Shown here: positions 27,244 to 36,217 of the stretch, piece by piece
Layout: each line of letters opens with the position of its first letter
Numbering within the stretch: position 1 is the first letter of the stretch
Assembly: GCA_963666805.2 (NCBI GenBank)
Contig: CAXXWR010000001.1
Location: 62,001 to 126,000, forward strand
Direction: 5' to 3'
Length of the DNA stretch: 64,000 nucleotides
Origin: Fusibacter sp963666805
Lineage (GTDB): Bacteria; Bacillota; Clostridia; Peptostreptococcales; Acidaminobacteraceae
Program-made: the position numbers and the translations under genes
The notes under the pieces: generated by a model
Database searches by the model: none
What the model saw: only the letters and a program-made list of their open reading frames with translations
Told to the model about the DNA's origin: nothing

Positions 27244-28116
27244 TTAAGCAATAAAAATGAATTCTTTGTTACCTATATACAAAGTGTCCCCAGATTTTAA
27301 ATGGGATTCATTGACAATTTCTTCTTGATTAAGCTTGATAGAAGCTTCTTTAGAAACACTACGGATACGATAAACGAGGTCCTTTTTATAGATAATCGCT
27401 TGGGTTAATGCAATCTTCTCGTGCTCAAGACAAATTGTATTTTCTTTGCCGCGTCCGATGGTATTTTGCTTATAGCAGAGGTTATACTTCTCTTCTGGAT
27501 TTGATTTGTTAAGGATATAGGCAGAAAGGTTAACCATTACCTCTTCTTGATGATTTGATGGTTGAGAAGAACGTAGCAAGCTATGCCAATTTTTCTTAGT
27601 TTTAGTCTTTGTCTTAAGTATTTTTTGGATTGACTTGTAGTCCTTATCTTCCAAAGCACTTAGCATTTTATACATATCTTTATGGTTTATTTTTTTGTCC
27701 AAGAAAAGTTGTGCCATTAAATGTCTTAAAATATGATTAAAATCAAGTTTGCTGATGGTTTTTAAAGGCAAATAGACAAACATAAATCGTCTTTCAGTGC
27801 CTTGATAATAAATATCTTCTGGGTTCATTAAGACATAATCAGGATTGAGAAGATATTGATCAGCTTCAAGAATCATTTGGTAATAATCACTGATTAGCTG
27901 ACTGACTAAGTGAGGAATTAATTGGTGATCATCCATGAGCTCTTTCAAAGACTTCTCATACTGATGGGGCGATAAGTCTTCAGCAATGAAGTCATCGACT
28001 TCCCCTGTTAAGGAAAAGTCGGTGTTCATTTTGACAGTATAAAGGGTCTTAAACTGGGTGTTTTCTGCAATAAGTGCAGTCAATTTATCAATTTGTGGTA
28101 AATCATAAGTTTTCAT
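27244..28116 (-). CDS. FHA-domain protein with DUF6382 N-terminus
   Basis: Protein of 290 aa. The N-terminal half (about 15-165, with DYVLMNPEDIYYQ and FMFVYLPLK) fits DUF6382. The C-terminal 80 residues are an FHA phosphothreonine-binding domain (NTIGRGKENTICL and later SIKLNQEEI...LKSGDTLYIG). Architectures of this type accompany Tad pilus genes in Clostridia, and it closes the Tad block here. A role in regulating pilus assembly through phosphorylated partners is inference. No Ser/Thr kinase lies nearby. Confidence 0.75.
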   Translation of the reverse strand: MKTYDLPQIDKLTALIAENTQFKTLYTVKMNTDFSLTGEVDDFIAEDLSPHQYEKSLKELMDDHQLIPHLVSQLISDYYQMILEADQYLLNPDYVLMNPEDIYYQGTERRFMFVYLPLKTISKLDFNHILRHLMAQLFLDKKINHKDMYKMLSALEDKDYKSIQKILKTKTKTKKNWHSLLRSSQPSNHQEEVMVNLSAYILNKSNPEEKYNLCYKQNTIGRGKENTICLEHEKIALTQAIIYKKDLVYRIRSVSKEASIKLNQEEIVNESHLKSGDTLYIGNKEFIFIA

Positions 28117-28147
28117 AGGTCACCTTGATTTCTTAATGATGATTTGA

Positions 28148-28399
28148 TTATAGGGTAATTGAGTCAAGTGTGATTGCTTCAGCAAGCTGATTATCTTGTA
28201 ACTGAATTTGAACTTTGATGTTGTTTATGGCATCTTTTTTCCCTTTAAAATACTCTGTGGCAAAGGTCTTAAAAGAGAGTGCCAAGGTAAGAAGAATTGC
28301 CACTAATACGACCATTTCAATTGTTCCTAGTCCTTTTTGGTTTTTATAATTTTTTTTCCTAAATACCCCTCGAAATTTTTCGCTCATTTTTTTTTGCAT
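28148..28399 (-). CDS. Flp1-family type IVb pilin
   Basis: Prepilin of 83 aa. A basic leader (MQKKMSEKFRGVFRKKNYKNQKG) precedes GLGTIEMVVLVAILLTLALSF. The Glu five residues after the expected cleavage site and the hydrophobic helix are the hallmarks of Flp pilins. The ATG at 28399 has AAGGAG; the frame extends 20 codons upstream without a signal. It is the likely structural subunit of the Tad pilus made by the genes upstream. No prepilin peptidase is present in the window. Confidence 0.85.
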   Translation of the reverse strand: MQKKMSEKFRGVFRKKNYKNQKGLGTIEMVVLVAILLTLALSFKTFATEYFKGKKDAINNIKVQIQLQDNQLAEAITLDSITL

Positions 28400-28510
28400 T
28401 GTTATTCTCCTTTTCATATAAATAGATTTGATGTATTGACTCATATAAATTGAATCCATGTTTAAAGTGATATATTGCTAGGTGCACTAATCAATGAGAT
28501 AAAAGTATAT

Positions 28511-29083
28511 TTATAAAATATAAATAATAGGTGCAACTGCAATAATAATGACACTTATAAAAGACAGCATGGTTAAAAAGGTTAAACTCACTCCAATTTT
28601 TTCAAACTTAATCTTTTGGTCAGTGAGCTTGTTGTTCCAAAGTTCACTGTGAAAGGCATCGAGGCTTTGAAGTGCCGATGAAGATCCAGTTTGTTTATAC
28701 TGATTAATCAGTCTTGATAATCTCCAAAAATCGGGGTGATTGACTTCTTGTGCCCACTGATTTATCAGTATAGCCCCATCGGATTGATGGCTAAAGCGTT
28801 TGATTAATTCAGTGTATTCACTGTCTTTATCATGTACTTCAAAGATATGCTTAAGGGCTGTCTCTATGCTACAACCATTTTGCATATGTATGGTGAGTAG
28901 CTGTGTAAACTCTGGAAGGATTTTGATAAAGGGATGTATATTTTGAGTTTTTCTACCGATTTTTTCGTCAATCCAGGCATTGGCCATCTCAATCGTTTCT
29001 TTGAAGTTTTTGGTATTTTTTGTCTGATCTTTGTCTAAAGAAAGATTTTCTTCATTTTTATTTACCTTGAACTTAAATCTCAT
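28511..29083 (-). CDS. tadC: TadC-like inner-membrane platform protein
   Basis: Type II secretion F-family protein of 190 aa. It has a charged N-terminus, a cytoplasmic helical domain (LLTIHMQNGCSIETALKHIF, the F-domain repeat) and one or two C-terminal membrane helices (about 166-190). It is shorter than typical TadC (about 280-300 aa) because the N-terminal membrane helices are missing. It partners with the TadB-like protein upstream as the pilus assembly platform. Confidence 0.8.
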   Translation of the reverse strand: MRFKFKVNKNEENLSLDKDQTKNTKNFKETIEMANAWIDEKIGRKTQNIHPFIKILPEFTQLLTIHMQNGCSIETALKHIFEVHDKDSEYTELIKRFSHQSDGAILINQWAQEVNHPDFWRLSRLINQYKQTGSSSALQSLDAFHSELWNNKLTDQKIKFEKIGVSLTFLTMLSFISVIIIAVAPIIYIL

Positions 29084-29119
29084 AAATGCCTCCTTTCCTA
29101 GCTATTTTTTAAGGACTAT

Positions 29120-29863
29120 TTAATTTCCCTTGACTAAGTGATTTGAAATTTCTTTCATGACCACAATAATCACAAATGAAAGAGCCAGTAGACTGATTCC
29201 TGTTACATCTGTATAAAGACTTGCCAAGTAGTCCTCTGAACTTGAATTAATCATTAAAATAATAGCAACAGGTGCAAAAGCCAGTATTTTTTGTTCTAAT
29301 CTTTTCTGATATAGTAACTGTCTAATTTCAGATTTAATCTTGTTTTTATGTGCCATTTTTTCAAGGGTTGTATTGGTAATCTTAGTCAAACTGGTACCAA
29401 TGATAAAAGAACTTGAAATCATATTGCTATAAATGGTAGCCTCCTCTATAGGAAAAATTTGTCTCAATCGCTCTAGTCTTTTTTCTAAAGGTTCATTAAG
29501 GGCGATACTCTTTTTAAGGGGTTCTAAATTAATATACTTCTTTAAGTGGATTTGCTTGATTGATTCAAGTAGTGCATTATCAAAAGTCATCCCAATGGAC
29601 AAATAAGAGTTAACGACATTGAGAAATTCAATAAAAGCATCTGAATAAAGCTCTTCTGGCGTGAATTCATATTCGTGTATGACGAAACACTTAATGTAAA
29701 TGATAGGGATACTTATTAAAGAGACTGCTATGGATTTTGAAAATACCCATAGGGTCAAAGCATAAAAGATAATATCAATAAAGATTGCTTGACGATTGAG
29801 TAAAAAAGGTTTATTGATGTAAATTTTGGGTGAAAAGTTGATATTTTTTATATTTTTGATCAT
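29120..29863 (-). CDS. tadB: TadB-like inner-membrane platform protein
   Basis: Type II secretion F-family protein of 247 aa. Two N-terminal membrane helices (about 30-65) are followed by the F domain (FLNVVNSYLSIGMTFDNALLES), then a helix and a C-terminal hairpin (about 195-240). AAGGAAG precedes the ATG at 29863. The start lies 53 bp inside the cpaF gene, so the two are translationally coupled. Confidence 0.82.
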   Translation of the reverse strand: MIKNIKNINFSPKIYINKPFLLNRQAIFIDIIFYALTLWVFSKSIAVSLISIPIIYIKCFVIHEYEFTPEELYSDAFIEFLNVVNSYLSIGMTFDNALLESIKQIHLKKYINLEPLKKSIALNEPLEKRLERLRQIFPIEEATIYSNMISSSFIIGTSLTKITNTTLEKMAHKNKIKSEIRQLLYQKRLEQKILAFAPVAIILMINSSSEDYLASLYTDVTGISLLALSFVIIVVMKEISNHLVKGN

Positions 29864-31025
29864 AGAGAACTTCCTTTATTTGAGGATCTAATCCCTCATA
29901 AAAATGGTAGTGTGTTTTTAAAGCATATTCCTCTTTATCTTTTATGATTTCGCAGATCTGAGTTAGCTTTCTTTGTCCATTTGGCAAACGTTCAATGTAG
30001 ATAATAAAGTCAATCGCTGATATAATCTGGCTTCTAATAAGTTTAGAACTAATACTGCTATAGCTTGAACCTATACTCTCTAGTCTAATGAGCATATCCT
30101 TAGGTGAGTTACCATGACCCGTTGACATCGACCCATCATGCCCCGTATTCATAGCTTGGAGCATATCCATGACTTCTTGTCCCCTAACCTCGCCGACAAC
30201 AATTCGGTCAGGTCTCATTCTAAGAGCCGTTTTAATAAGATGAGACATGTTAATATCAAATTGGTCTTCTTGGCTCTCACGTGTTTCAAGTGAAACCAGA
30301 TTTTGATGATTCACCAATTGTAGTTCTTTAGAATCTTCTATAGTGATAATCCGCTCAGTCAAAGGAATTTCTGAGGAAAGACAATTGAGCAAGGTTGTTT
30401 TACCACTTCCTGTTCCGCCACAGATAAACAGATTATATTTAGACTTCACCAGTAAACTTAAAAAATCGAGGACTTTTTGGTCTAAAAAATCCAGTTTTAA
30501 AAGGTCACTTAATTTTTCATATTGTTTGGAAAATTTTCTGATTGTGACGACAGGACCATCTCCGGCTACAGGTGATAAAACAATGTTGACCCTAGACCCA
30601 TCTTTAAGACGAGCATCGAGAATCGGTTTTGAAAGATTAATGGGACGGTCTATTTCAGTCGCAATCTTTTGAACCAGTTGCATTAAGTGTTTTTCATTTT
30701 GGAATTGAATAGGACTAGACTCTAATTCCCCCTTGCGTTCTATAAACAAATGATGAGGTCCATTAATCATAATTTCACTAACAGTGGGATCATCCAAAAG
30801 CGGCTGAATAATATCATACTTTTCAATGGCATTATAAATTTGTTGCTCTAACCATTCCTTTTCAGTAAAAGTGTAATCTTCAAGCGATGATACATATTGA
30901 CGAATTTGCGTCTTTAAATCTCCAAGAGCTTCTTCCTGTAAGGCAATCTTATTTTGAACATCTTGGATAATAGGAAGCAACTGTTTATAATCCATACTAC
31001 TTATATTGAAATCAGAAGTAGACAT
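29811..31025 (-). CDS. cpaF: CpaF/TadA pilus assembly ATPase
   Basis: Secretion ATPase of 404 aa (VirB11/PulE superfamily) that powers Tad pilus assembly. The N-terminal domain includes DDPTVSEIMINGP. The ATPase core has Walker A GGTGSGKTT near 203-211, IITIEDSKEL and the RPDRIVVGEVRG box with the HDGSMSTGHGNSP histidine segment. The ATG at 31025 starts just inside the CpaE-like gene (14 bp overlap); 26 upstream codons are open but unsupported. Confidence 0.93.
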   Translation of the reverse strand: MSTSDFNISSMDYKQLLPIIQDVQNKIALQEEALGDLKTQIRQYVSSLEDYTFTEKEWLEQQIYNAIEKYDIIQPLLDDPTVSEIMINGPHHLFIERKGELESSPIQFQNEKHLMQLVQKIATEIDRPINLSKPILDARLKDGSRVNIVLSPVAGDGPVVTIRKFSKQYEKLSDLLKLDFLDQKVLDFLSLLVKSKYNLFICGGTGSGKTTLLNCLSSEIPLTERIITIEDSKELQLVNHQNLVSLETRESQEDQFDINMSHLIKTALRMRPDRIVVGEVRGQEVMDMLQAMNTGHDGSMSTGHGNSPKDMLIRLESIGSSYSSISSKLIRSQIISAIDFIIYIERLPNGQRKLTQICEIIKDKEEYALKTHYHFYEGLDPQIKEVLYDQKYKKYQLFTQNLHQ

Positions 31026-31788
31026 AGGAACACATCCTTTGCAGTGCATTTTCAACAGGAAGAGTAAGTTCCTCTTGGGAAGAAACAAAGACTTTATCGG
31101 CACGTGATAAAAGCTTTAAGTCATTGGGTTTACCGATACCATCCATAATATAAATTAAATCATAGTCTTCATTTAAGTCCTCCAGTAATTGACTAATATA
31201 ATCTACGGGAACATTGAGTTGTTCCTTAAAGTTATACCTTAGGTCTAAAATATGACTTTCTAAGGGCGGCATTTTTTTTATGAAAGACTGAACCTCCGAA
31301 TCTCTCAAATGGAACAATTGGTGCTCGGTACCATTATGAAGTTTGGAAAGTGGATTTAAGTCAATAATTAATTGATAGCCACTGCTATTAACTGACTTCA
31401 TATGTTGCAAGAAAGATTGATACCAGCTATTCCGCCCAAGCGTGTTAAAATTAAGATAAACCTTTAATAAATGACGATCACAAAATAATTCGTGAATAAT
31501 ATATTTTTTTTCATTGAATACAGAAATAATTTTTAATACATTGGGACATGACATGTGGTCATAGTATGGCGCGTTTTTAGATAAAATAATAAAACTGTGT
31601 TGTGAATGGTCTTCGATAAATGCTACTAAAGCGACTTCATCAAGAGCACACATATCGTCAATAACGTACATATTATGTTTTTTTTGTTCTGTTACTTCTG
31701 CCATGTTTATAAAAGTCATACGTCTCTCTTGGTAAGATTGAAAGAGTTTTTCAGTATAAGGTGAATGAATGACTAAAATGGTTACCAC
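31012..31788 (-). CDS. CpaE/TadZ-like protein lacking a Walker A motif
   Basis: First gene of the Tad operon, 258 aa. Position and layout match CpaE/TadZ: an N-terminal receiver-like part (VIDDMCALDEVALVAFI, HSFIILSKN) and a C-terminal MinD-like part (GYQLIIDLNPLSKL, DYDLIYIMDGIG, DKVFVSSQEELTL). The phosphate-binding loop of MinD ATPases is absent, so ATP use is doubtful. The start is odd: AGGAG directly abuts the GTG at 31788, whereas an ATT at 31779 is spaced normally from it. Confidence 0.65.
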   Translation of the reverse strand: MVTILVIHSPYTEKLFQSYQERRMTFINMAEVTEQKKHNMYVIDDMCALDEVALVAFIEDHSQHSFIILSKNAPYYDHMSCPNVLKIISVFNEKKYIIHELFCDRHLLKVYLNFNTLGRNSWYQSFLQHMKSVNSSGYQLIIDLNPLSKLHNGTEHQLFHLRDSEVQSFIKKMPPLESHILDLRYNFKEQLNVPVDYISQLLEDLNEDYDLIYIMDGIGKPNDLKLLSRADKVFVSSQEELTLPVENALQRMCSYVYF

Positions 31789-31812
31789 CTCCTAAAATAT
31801 GGAACTGATATT

Positions 31813-31841
31813 ATTATAATAGAAAATTATGGAAAAAACAA
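31813..31841 (-). promoter_or_regulatory. Promoter of the Tad operon
   Basis: On the minus strand TTGTTT (31841-31836) and TATAAT (31818-31813) are 17 bp apart, just ahead of the CpaE-like gene. Confidence 0.7.
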
Positions 31842-31889
31842 TACTAAATGTAAAATAATGTATAATTACTTGACTTTTGGTTATGTACA

Positions 31890-31942
31890 CAAAAAGACCC
31901 CCTATGAACTAGCTAACAGTTAGCCGTTAAGGGAGTCTTTTA
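31890..31942 (-). terminator. Hairpin with minus-strand T run upstream of the Tad promoter
   Basis: An imperfect stem of about 20 bp (AAAAGAC...GTCTTTT ends, GCTAAC/GTTAGC near the loop) is followed on the minus strand by T5. The region 31.8-32.2 kb holds no gene. This element insulates the Tad promoter from the gene at 32.2 kb. Confidence 0.6.
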
Positions 31943-32120
31943 TAGACTTTAGGATAAATTGATTCAATTTTGACGATTAAAGTGTATGTATTAAAATATG
32001 TATTTAAGATCACAGGAATAAGTGATTTTGTTTTAAGACACATTTTTCCAAAGCAGTAGCCAAGTAATCATTTGAAGGCTACATTCATGAGAGTGATAAT
32101 GAATGAGTCGTTGTAGATAA

Positions 32121-32156
32121 AATTAACCTCAAAAGTACTCTGACCTTTGAGGTTAA
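32121..32156 (-). terminator. Terminator of the small membrane protein gene
   Basis: A perfect 12 bp stem ATTAACCTCAAA/TTTGAGGTTAAT lies 52 bp past the stop, with T residues on the minus strand. Confidence 0.8.
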
Positions 32157-32184
32157 TGAATAGACTATAAATGAATAGACTATA
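32155..32184. repeat. Perfect 15 bp tandem duplication
   Basis: ATGAATAGACTATAA occurs twice head to tail in the non-coding 3' region of the small membrane protein gene. Confidence 0.9.
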
Positions 32185-32207
32185 AGAGTCAAGTAATAGT
32201 CTTAACG

Positions 32208-32564
32208 TTATTTAGCATAGGGATGCTTTTCTTTATAAATTTTTTCATTACGTTTCCAAAGAATATTACCATAAATGGCACCGAAGATGGCAAAGAAAAT
32301 GAGTGATATGATAACTTGGTAAATACTAAAGTTACCTTGAGATTTGGTAACAGCATTAAGTACAAACATAAGAATCCAATAAATGACAAAAGTGGATATA
32401 CCCCATGTAACTACACCAAATTTGATAATATACTTTTTCTTACCCATTTCGCGATTGGCCTTCCAATTGTCCAAGACATCTTGTTTATTACGTTCGGAAA
32501 AACGTATTTTTTTGCCTTTATCTTGTTCTTGTTTTTCCAATTCTTTTTCTTGTTTTTTTGACAT
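32208..32564 (-). CDS. Small two-helix membrane protein, unknown function
   Basis: Protein of 118 aa: a strongly charged N-terminus rich in Lys, Glu and Gln (1-45), two membrane helices (about 48-72 and 80-100) and a short basic tail. I do not recognise a family. SD GAGAGGGGA precedes the ATG. It has its own terminator and is separated from both neighbours. Confidence 0.65.
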   Translation of the reverse strand: MSKKQEKELEKQEQDKGKKIRFSERNKQDVLDNWKANREMGKKKYIIKFGVVTWGISTFVIYWILMFVLNAVTKSQGNFSIYQVIISLIFFAIFGAIYGNILWKRNEKIYKEKHPYAK

Positions 32565-32636
32565 TTAATCCCCTCTCTCTCATTGATAAAATTATAGCAG
32601 AAAGATGACTAAATGAAAAGTACAAGCCTCTCAATC

Positions 32637-34034
32637 TTAAACAGGATGAACCTTATCTTGCTTGTCTTCGTCAATACTTTCTATCTTATATTTTTCAGAT
32701 TGTCTGTATTTAAAATAATTTTCAGCGGGTACAGGAAAAAGTGTATAGGTCAAAACATCTTCTGGCGACTCATAGTATTCTCCCATTTTCTTCTTTTCAG
32801 CCTGTAGTTGAGGTGCGATTAAATCTGCAGGTCGGCAATCAATCTGTGCTTCATCACCGATGATTTTATGAACAATGTCCATTTTAATAGGAATAGTTGG
32901 CTTGCCATACATGCCTTTAACATAGGCTTTTACCTCTTTAGGGACCATCTTATAACGTTCACCTAATAAAACATTCATCACTGCTTGTGTACCTACCATT
33001 TGACTTGTTGGTGTAACTAAAGGTGGATAACCCAAGTCTTCACGGACACGAGGCACTTCCTTTAACACTTCTTCAAAGCGATCTAGGGCATTTTGAGTTT
33101 TGAGCTGATTAACGAGGTTAGACAGCATCCCTCCTGGGACTTGATAAATAAGTGTATTAATATCTACCCCCAATACTTTAGGGTTCATAAGACCACTGGC
33201 AAGTGCTTCTTCCCTAATGGGTGCAAAGTATTGAGTGACTTTATCTAGCTCTTTTAAGTCGAGGCCTGTATCATAAGGACTGCCCTTTAGTGTCGCAACA
33301 AAAGGTTCAGTTGCAGGCTGTGATGTACCACTTGCAAAAGGTGAAATTGCGGTATCAATAATATCGGCACCCGCTTCTATGGCTTTAAGATAAGTCATAC
33401 TTGCTAGCCCTGAAGTACAGTGTGAATGGATTTCAAGAGGTAAGTCACTAACAGATTTTATGGCTTTAACCAATTTTTCAGCTTCATAAGGGGTGAGCAA
33501 ACCAGACATATCTTTTATACAAATTGAATCTGCACCCAAAGAAGTCATATCCTTAGCAAGCGATGTATAAGTGTCAATTGTATGGGCTGGACTAATCGTA
33601 TAAGCAATTGCTGCTTGAGCGTGTCCCCCCTCTTTTTTAGTGGTAAGTAATGCTTTTTCAATATTTCTGATATCATTTAAAGCATCAAATATTCTAATAA
33701 TATCAATTCCGTTTGCAATAGATCTTTTTACAAATTCTTCGACGACATCATCGGCATAGTGTTTATAGCCAAGAATATTTTGACCTCTTAACAACATTTG
33801 AAGTTTAGTCTTTTTGACGTGTTTTTTTAGGGTTCTTAAACGGTCCCAAGGGTTTTCGTTTAAAAAACGAAGTGATGCATCAAAAGTTGCGCCGCCCCAA
33901 CATTCAAGGGCGTGATAACCTATTGAATCTAAAGTTTCTAGAATAGGCACCATTTGATCAGTTGTAAGTCGCGTTGCCATCAAAGATTGATGAGCATCTC
34001 TTAGAATTGTTTCAGTTACTTTTATAGTAGACAT
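32637..34034 (-). CDS. Pyruvate/oxaloacetate carboxyltransferase (OadA/PycB type) without biotin domain
   Basis: Biotin-dependent carboxyltransferase subunit of 465 aa. The TIM-barrel domain shows ETILRDAHQSLMATR, the RLKK-linked MLLRGQNILGY, the metal/substrate segments IRIFDALND and the LEIHSHCTSGLA motif. The Lys of CIKDMSGLL is the expected carbamylated or metal-site residue. The PYC_OADA C-terminal region follows. The protein ends without the AMKM biotinyl domain, so it needs a separate carrier. GGAGG favours the second ATG at 34034. It may belong to a sodium-pump decarboxylase, a transcarboxylase or a split pyruvate carboxylase; partners are not in the window. Confidence 0.9.
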   Translation of the reverse strand: MSTIKVTETILRDAHQSLMATRLTTDQMVPILETLDSIGYHALECWGGATFDASLRFLNENPWDRLRTLKKHVKKTKLQMLLRGQNILGYKHYADDVVEEFVKRSIANGIDIIRIFDALNDIRNIEKALLTTKKEGGHAQAAIAYTISPAHTIDTYTSLAKDMTSLGADSICIKDMSGLLTPYEAEKLVKAIKSVSDLPLEIHSHCTSGLASMTYLKAIEAGADIIDTAISPFASGTSQPATEPFVATLKGSPYDTGLDLKELDKVTQYFAPIREEALASGLMNPKVLGVDINTLIYQVPGGMLSNLVNQLKTQNALDRFEEVLKEVPRVREDLGYPPLVTPTSQMVGTQAVMNVLLGERYKMVPKEVKAYVKGMYGKPTIPIKMDIVHKIIGDEAQIDCRPADLIAPQLQAEKKKMGEYYESPEDVLTYTLFPVPAENYFKYRQSEKYKIESIDEDKQDKVHPV

Positions 34035-34176
34035 GAACATCCTCCTTTCACTTCTAATGAAATTGTACCATCAGGATTTTGAGGTGTACATAAAGAAGAC
34101 AAAGTGTTAATATAAAAGTAATTAAATATTTAAATATTATCTATAATTATCTTTATTTTCTTAAGGAGGTTTACAA

Positions 34177-34611
34177 ATGGACACTACAGATTTAAAGATT
34201 TTATCTATATTACAAGATGATGGACGTGTTTCAATGAAAGAATTGGGGCAAAAGGTCAATTTAACGTCCCCTGCCGTTTCAGAACGTGTTAAAAGATTAG
34301 AAGAAAAAGGCATTATTTTAGGTTATGCTGCAATTGTAGATCCTAAAAGAATGGGGATGCAAGTTGATGCAATCGTCAATGTTGGCATGAAAGTGAGTTC
34401 TCATGAACGCTTTAAAAAAATGGCCAATGAAGAACCTGCCATTATAGAATGTCATCATGTGACTGGTGAAGACTGTATGACCGTTAGAATCGTATGTAAT
34501 GACACCAAGGAACTTGAAGTCATTCTTGATAAGATTCAAACTATTGGCAGTACCAAAACGTCAATTATTCTTTCAAGCCCTCTCAATCGCAAAGCGATAC
34601 TTCCCCGTTAA
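34177..34611 (+). CDS. Lrp/AsnC family transcriptional regulator
   Basis: Regulator of 144 aa. The N-terminal winged helix (MDTTDLKILSILQDDGR, MKELGQKVNLTSPAVSERVKRLEEKGII) binds DNA. The C-terminal RAM domain (about 65-140, with IIECHHVTGEDCMTVRIVC) binds amino acids or similar small molecules and forms octamers. It starts after AAGGAGG and is divergent from the carboxyltransferase gene across 142 bp, so it may control that gene. The ligand is unknown. Confidence 0.93.
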   Translation: MDTTDLKILSILQDDGRVSMKELGQKVNLTSPAVSERVKRLEEKGIILGYAAIVDPKRMGMQVDAIVNVGMKVSSHERFKKMANEEPAIIECHHVTGEDCMTVRIVCNDTKELEVILDKIQTIGSTKTSIILSSPLNRKAILPR

Positions 34612-34671
34612 TATAAAATAAAGTTTATTTAAACTATATTTTAATCATTGAATGGTATAAATAAGATAGTC

Positions 34672-34703
34672 AAAAAAAAAGTACCCTCTAGTTCGGCTAG
34701 AGG
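34672..34703 (-). terminator. Minus-strand terminator-like hairpin with no matching gene
   Basis: CCTCTAG/CTAGAGG (34685-34691, 34697-34703) with a TTCGG loop is followed on the minus strand by GGTAC and nine T. No minus-strand gene ends here; the 283 bp region lies between two plus-strand genes and holds nothing else clear. Confidence 0.5.
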
Positions 34704-34894
34704 ATATAGGGGGGAAATTTATTAAATAAATAGCTCAAGTAAAACTATTATTATTACTTTACCCCTAGGACGTGTTTTTAAGCTTTCAATCACAGAAAGA
34801 ATTGTAAAGTTTTTTTGAACGCTTATGTTTTAATCACGACCTTTTTTCAATAAAAATTATGTCAGTTTAAGCATTATATTAGAAGGAACGTTAT

Positions 34895-36217
34895 ATGGCA
34901 AAACATTCAAAATCAAAGAAAAAACGAGACAAAAATCAAGAGGGTAAATCTTGGTTAAAACTTGATAATGCAGGTAAACTCTACCCTTCTATTGTTTCTT
35001 CACGTGTTTCAACAGCTTTTCGGTTGACCGCTGTTATGAAAGAGCCTGTTAATCCAGATTGGTTACAAGTGGCATTAGACAAGACCTGGCGCATTTTCCC
35101 TTTCTTTAATGTTAAGCTTAGAAAGGGCGCATTTTGGTATTATTTCAAGAAAACCAATCAAGTGCCACAGGTTGAAAAGGAATTTTTTTACCCTTGTCAT
35201 TCAATTGACATGCATGGATCAGATGGACGGCCCTTTAAGGTTCTCTATTATCAAAATAGGATTCATTTAGAGGTTTCACATGCGATTTCAGATGGTGCTG
35301 GTGGTGTTGAATTTCTAAAGGCACTTATAGAACATTATGAGGCTGTTAAGACGAAAAAAACTGTAAAAATACTTGTAGACCAGAATGTTGTAGAAGAAGA
35401 TGCTTTTATGTCTTATTATGAACCTAAGATTCCAGTTCCCACTAGGCCGCCTAAAGCCTATCACTTTCCCTTTCAATTGATTGAGAAAGGTCAATACAGA
35501 ATTACATCGGGTACTTATGATAGTCAAGCCTTTAAGGCACTCTCTAAACGTTATCATACATCCCCTACTAAAATGCTATTGGGTCTATATTTTGAAACGA
35601 TTCAAGAGTTTATGATGGATCATCCACCTGATAAAATGCGACCGATTGTTTTAAATTTACCGGTTAATCTTCGCAATTTATTTCCGTCTAAGACCATGCG
35701 GAATTTTTTTATCAGCTTGACACCTATTATTGATACGCGATTAGGTTATTACAGTCGAGAGGAAATTATCAAAATTCTTGATTACTATTTTGGAATGACC
35801 ATTAGAGAGAAATACCTCAAACAGTATATCTCTAGAAATATTAGAAATGAACTTTTTTTGCACATTCGTCTCATTCCTTTATTTATTAAGAATATTGCCA
35901 TGCCAATTATCTACAATACATTTGGTGAGAGCCTATATACATCGAGCATATCTAATATTGGCAATGTTGTGATAGATGCACCTTATGGAGATAGTATAGA
36001 GCGTTTAGAGGTTCTTCCACCTCCAAGTGAAGGTAATATTATCAAGGCAACCGTTATCGGTTATCGCAACCAAACAACGATTTCATTTGGAAGTTTAACA
36101 GATGATACGGCGATAGAACGTACTTTTTTTAGAAAATTGAGGCAAGAAGGAATTGATGTACACATTGAAAGTAATTATCATATAGATGAGAAAGGAGAAG
36201 CCAATGCCTTATTGTAG
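34895..36217 (+). CDS. Condensation-like / alcohol acetyltransferase-family acyltransferase
   Basis: Protein of 440 aa with the CoA-dependent acyltransferase motif HAISDGAGG near 129-137, the HxxxDG active site of the condensation and alcohol-acetyltransferase superfamily. A lysine-rich N-terminus precedes the catalytic domain. A DFGWG equivalent near the C-terminus is not clear. The substrate is unknown. The following DUF6320 membrane protein overlaps by 14 bp; this gene pair is common in Clostridia and suggests an acyl transfer at the membrane. AGAAGGAACG stands before the start. Confidence 0.75.
   Translation: MAKHSKSKKKRDKNQEGKSWLKLDNAGKLYPSIVSSRVSTAFRLTAVMKEPVNPDWLQVALDKTWRIFPFFNVKLRKGAFWYYFKKTNQVPQVEKEFFYPCHSIDMHGSDGRPFKVLYYQNRIHLEVSHAISDGAGGVEFLKALIEHYEAVKTKKTVKILVDQNVVEEDAFMSYYEPKIPVPTRPPKAYHFPFQLIEKGQYRITSGTYDSQAFKALSKRYHTSPTKMLLGLYFETIQEFMMDHPPDKMRPIVLNLPVNLRNLFPSKTMRNFFISLTPIIDTRLGYYSREEIIKILDYYFGMTIREKYLKQYISRNIRNELFLHIRLIPLFIKNIAMPIIYNTFGESLYTSSISNIGNVVIDAPYGDSIERLEVLPPPSEGNIIKATVIGYRNQTTISFGSLTDDTAIERTFFRKLRQEGIDVHIESNYHIDEKGEANALL

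Noticed and set aside
31043..31103. Longer start for cpaF
   Set aside because: The extra codons lie inside the CpaE-like gene, lack a ribosome signal and resemble nothing in the family.
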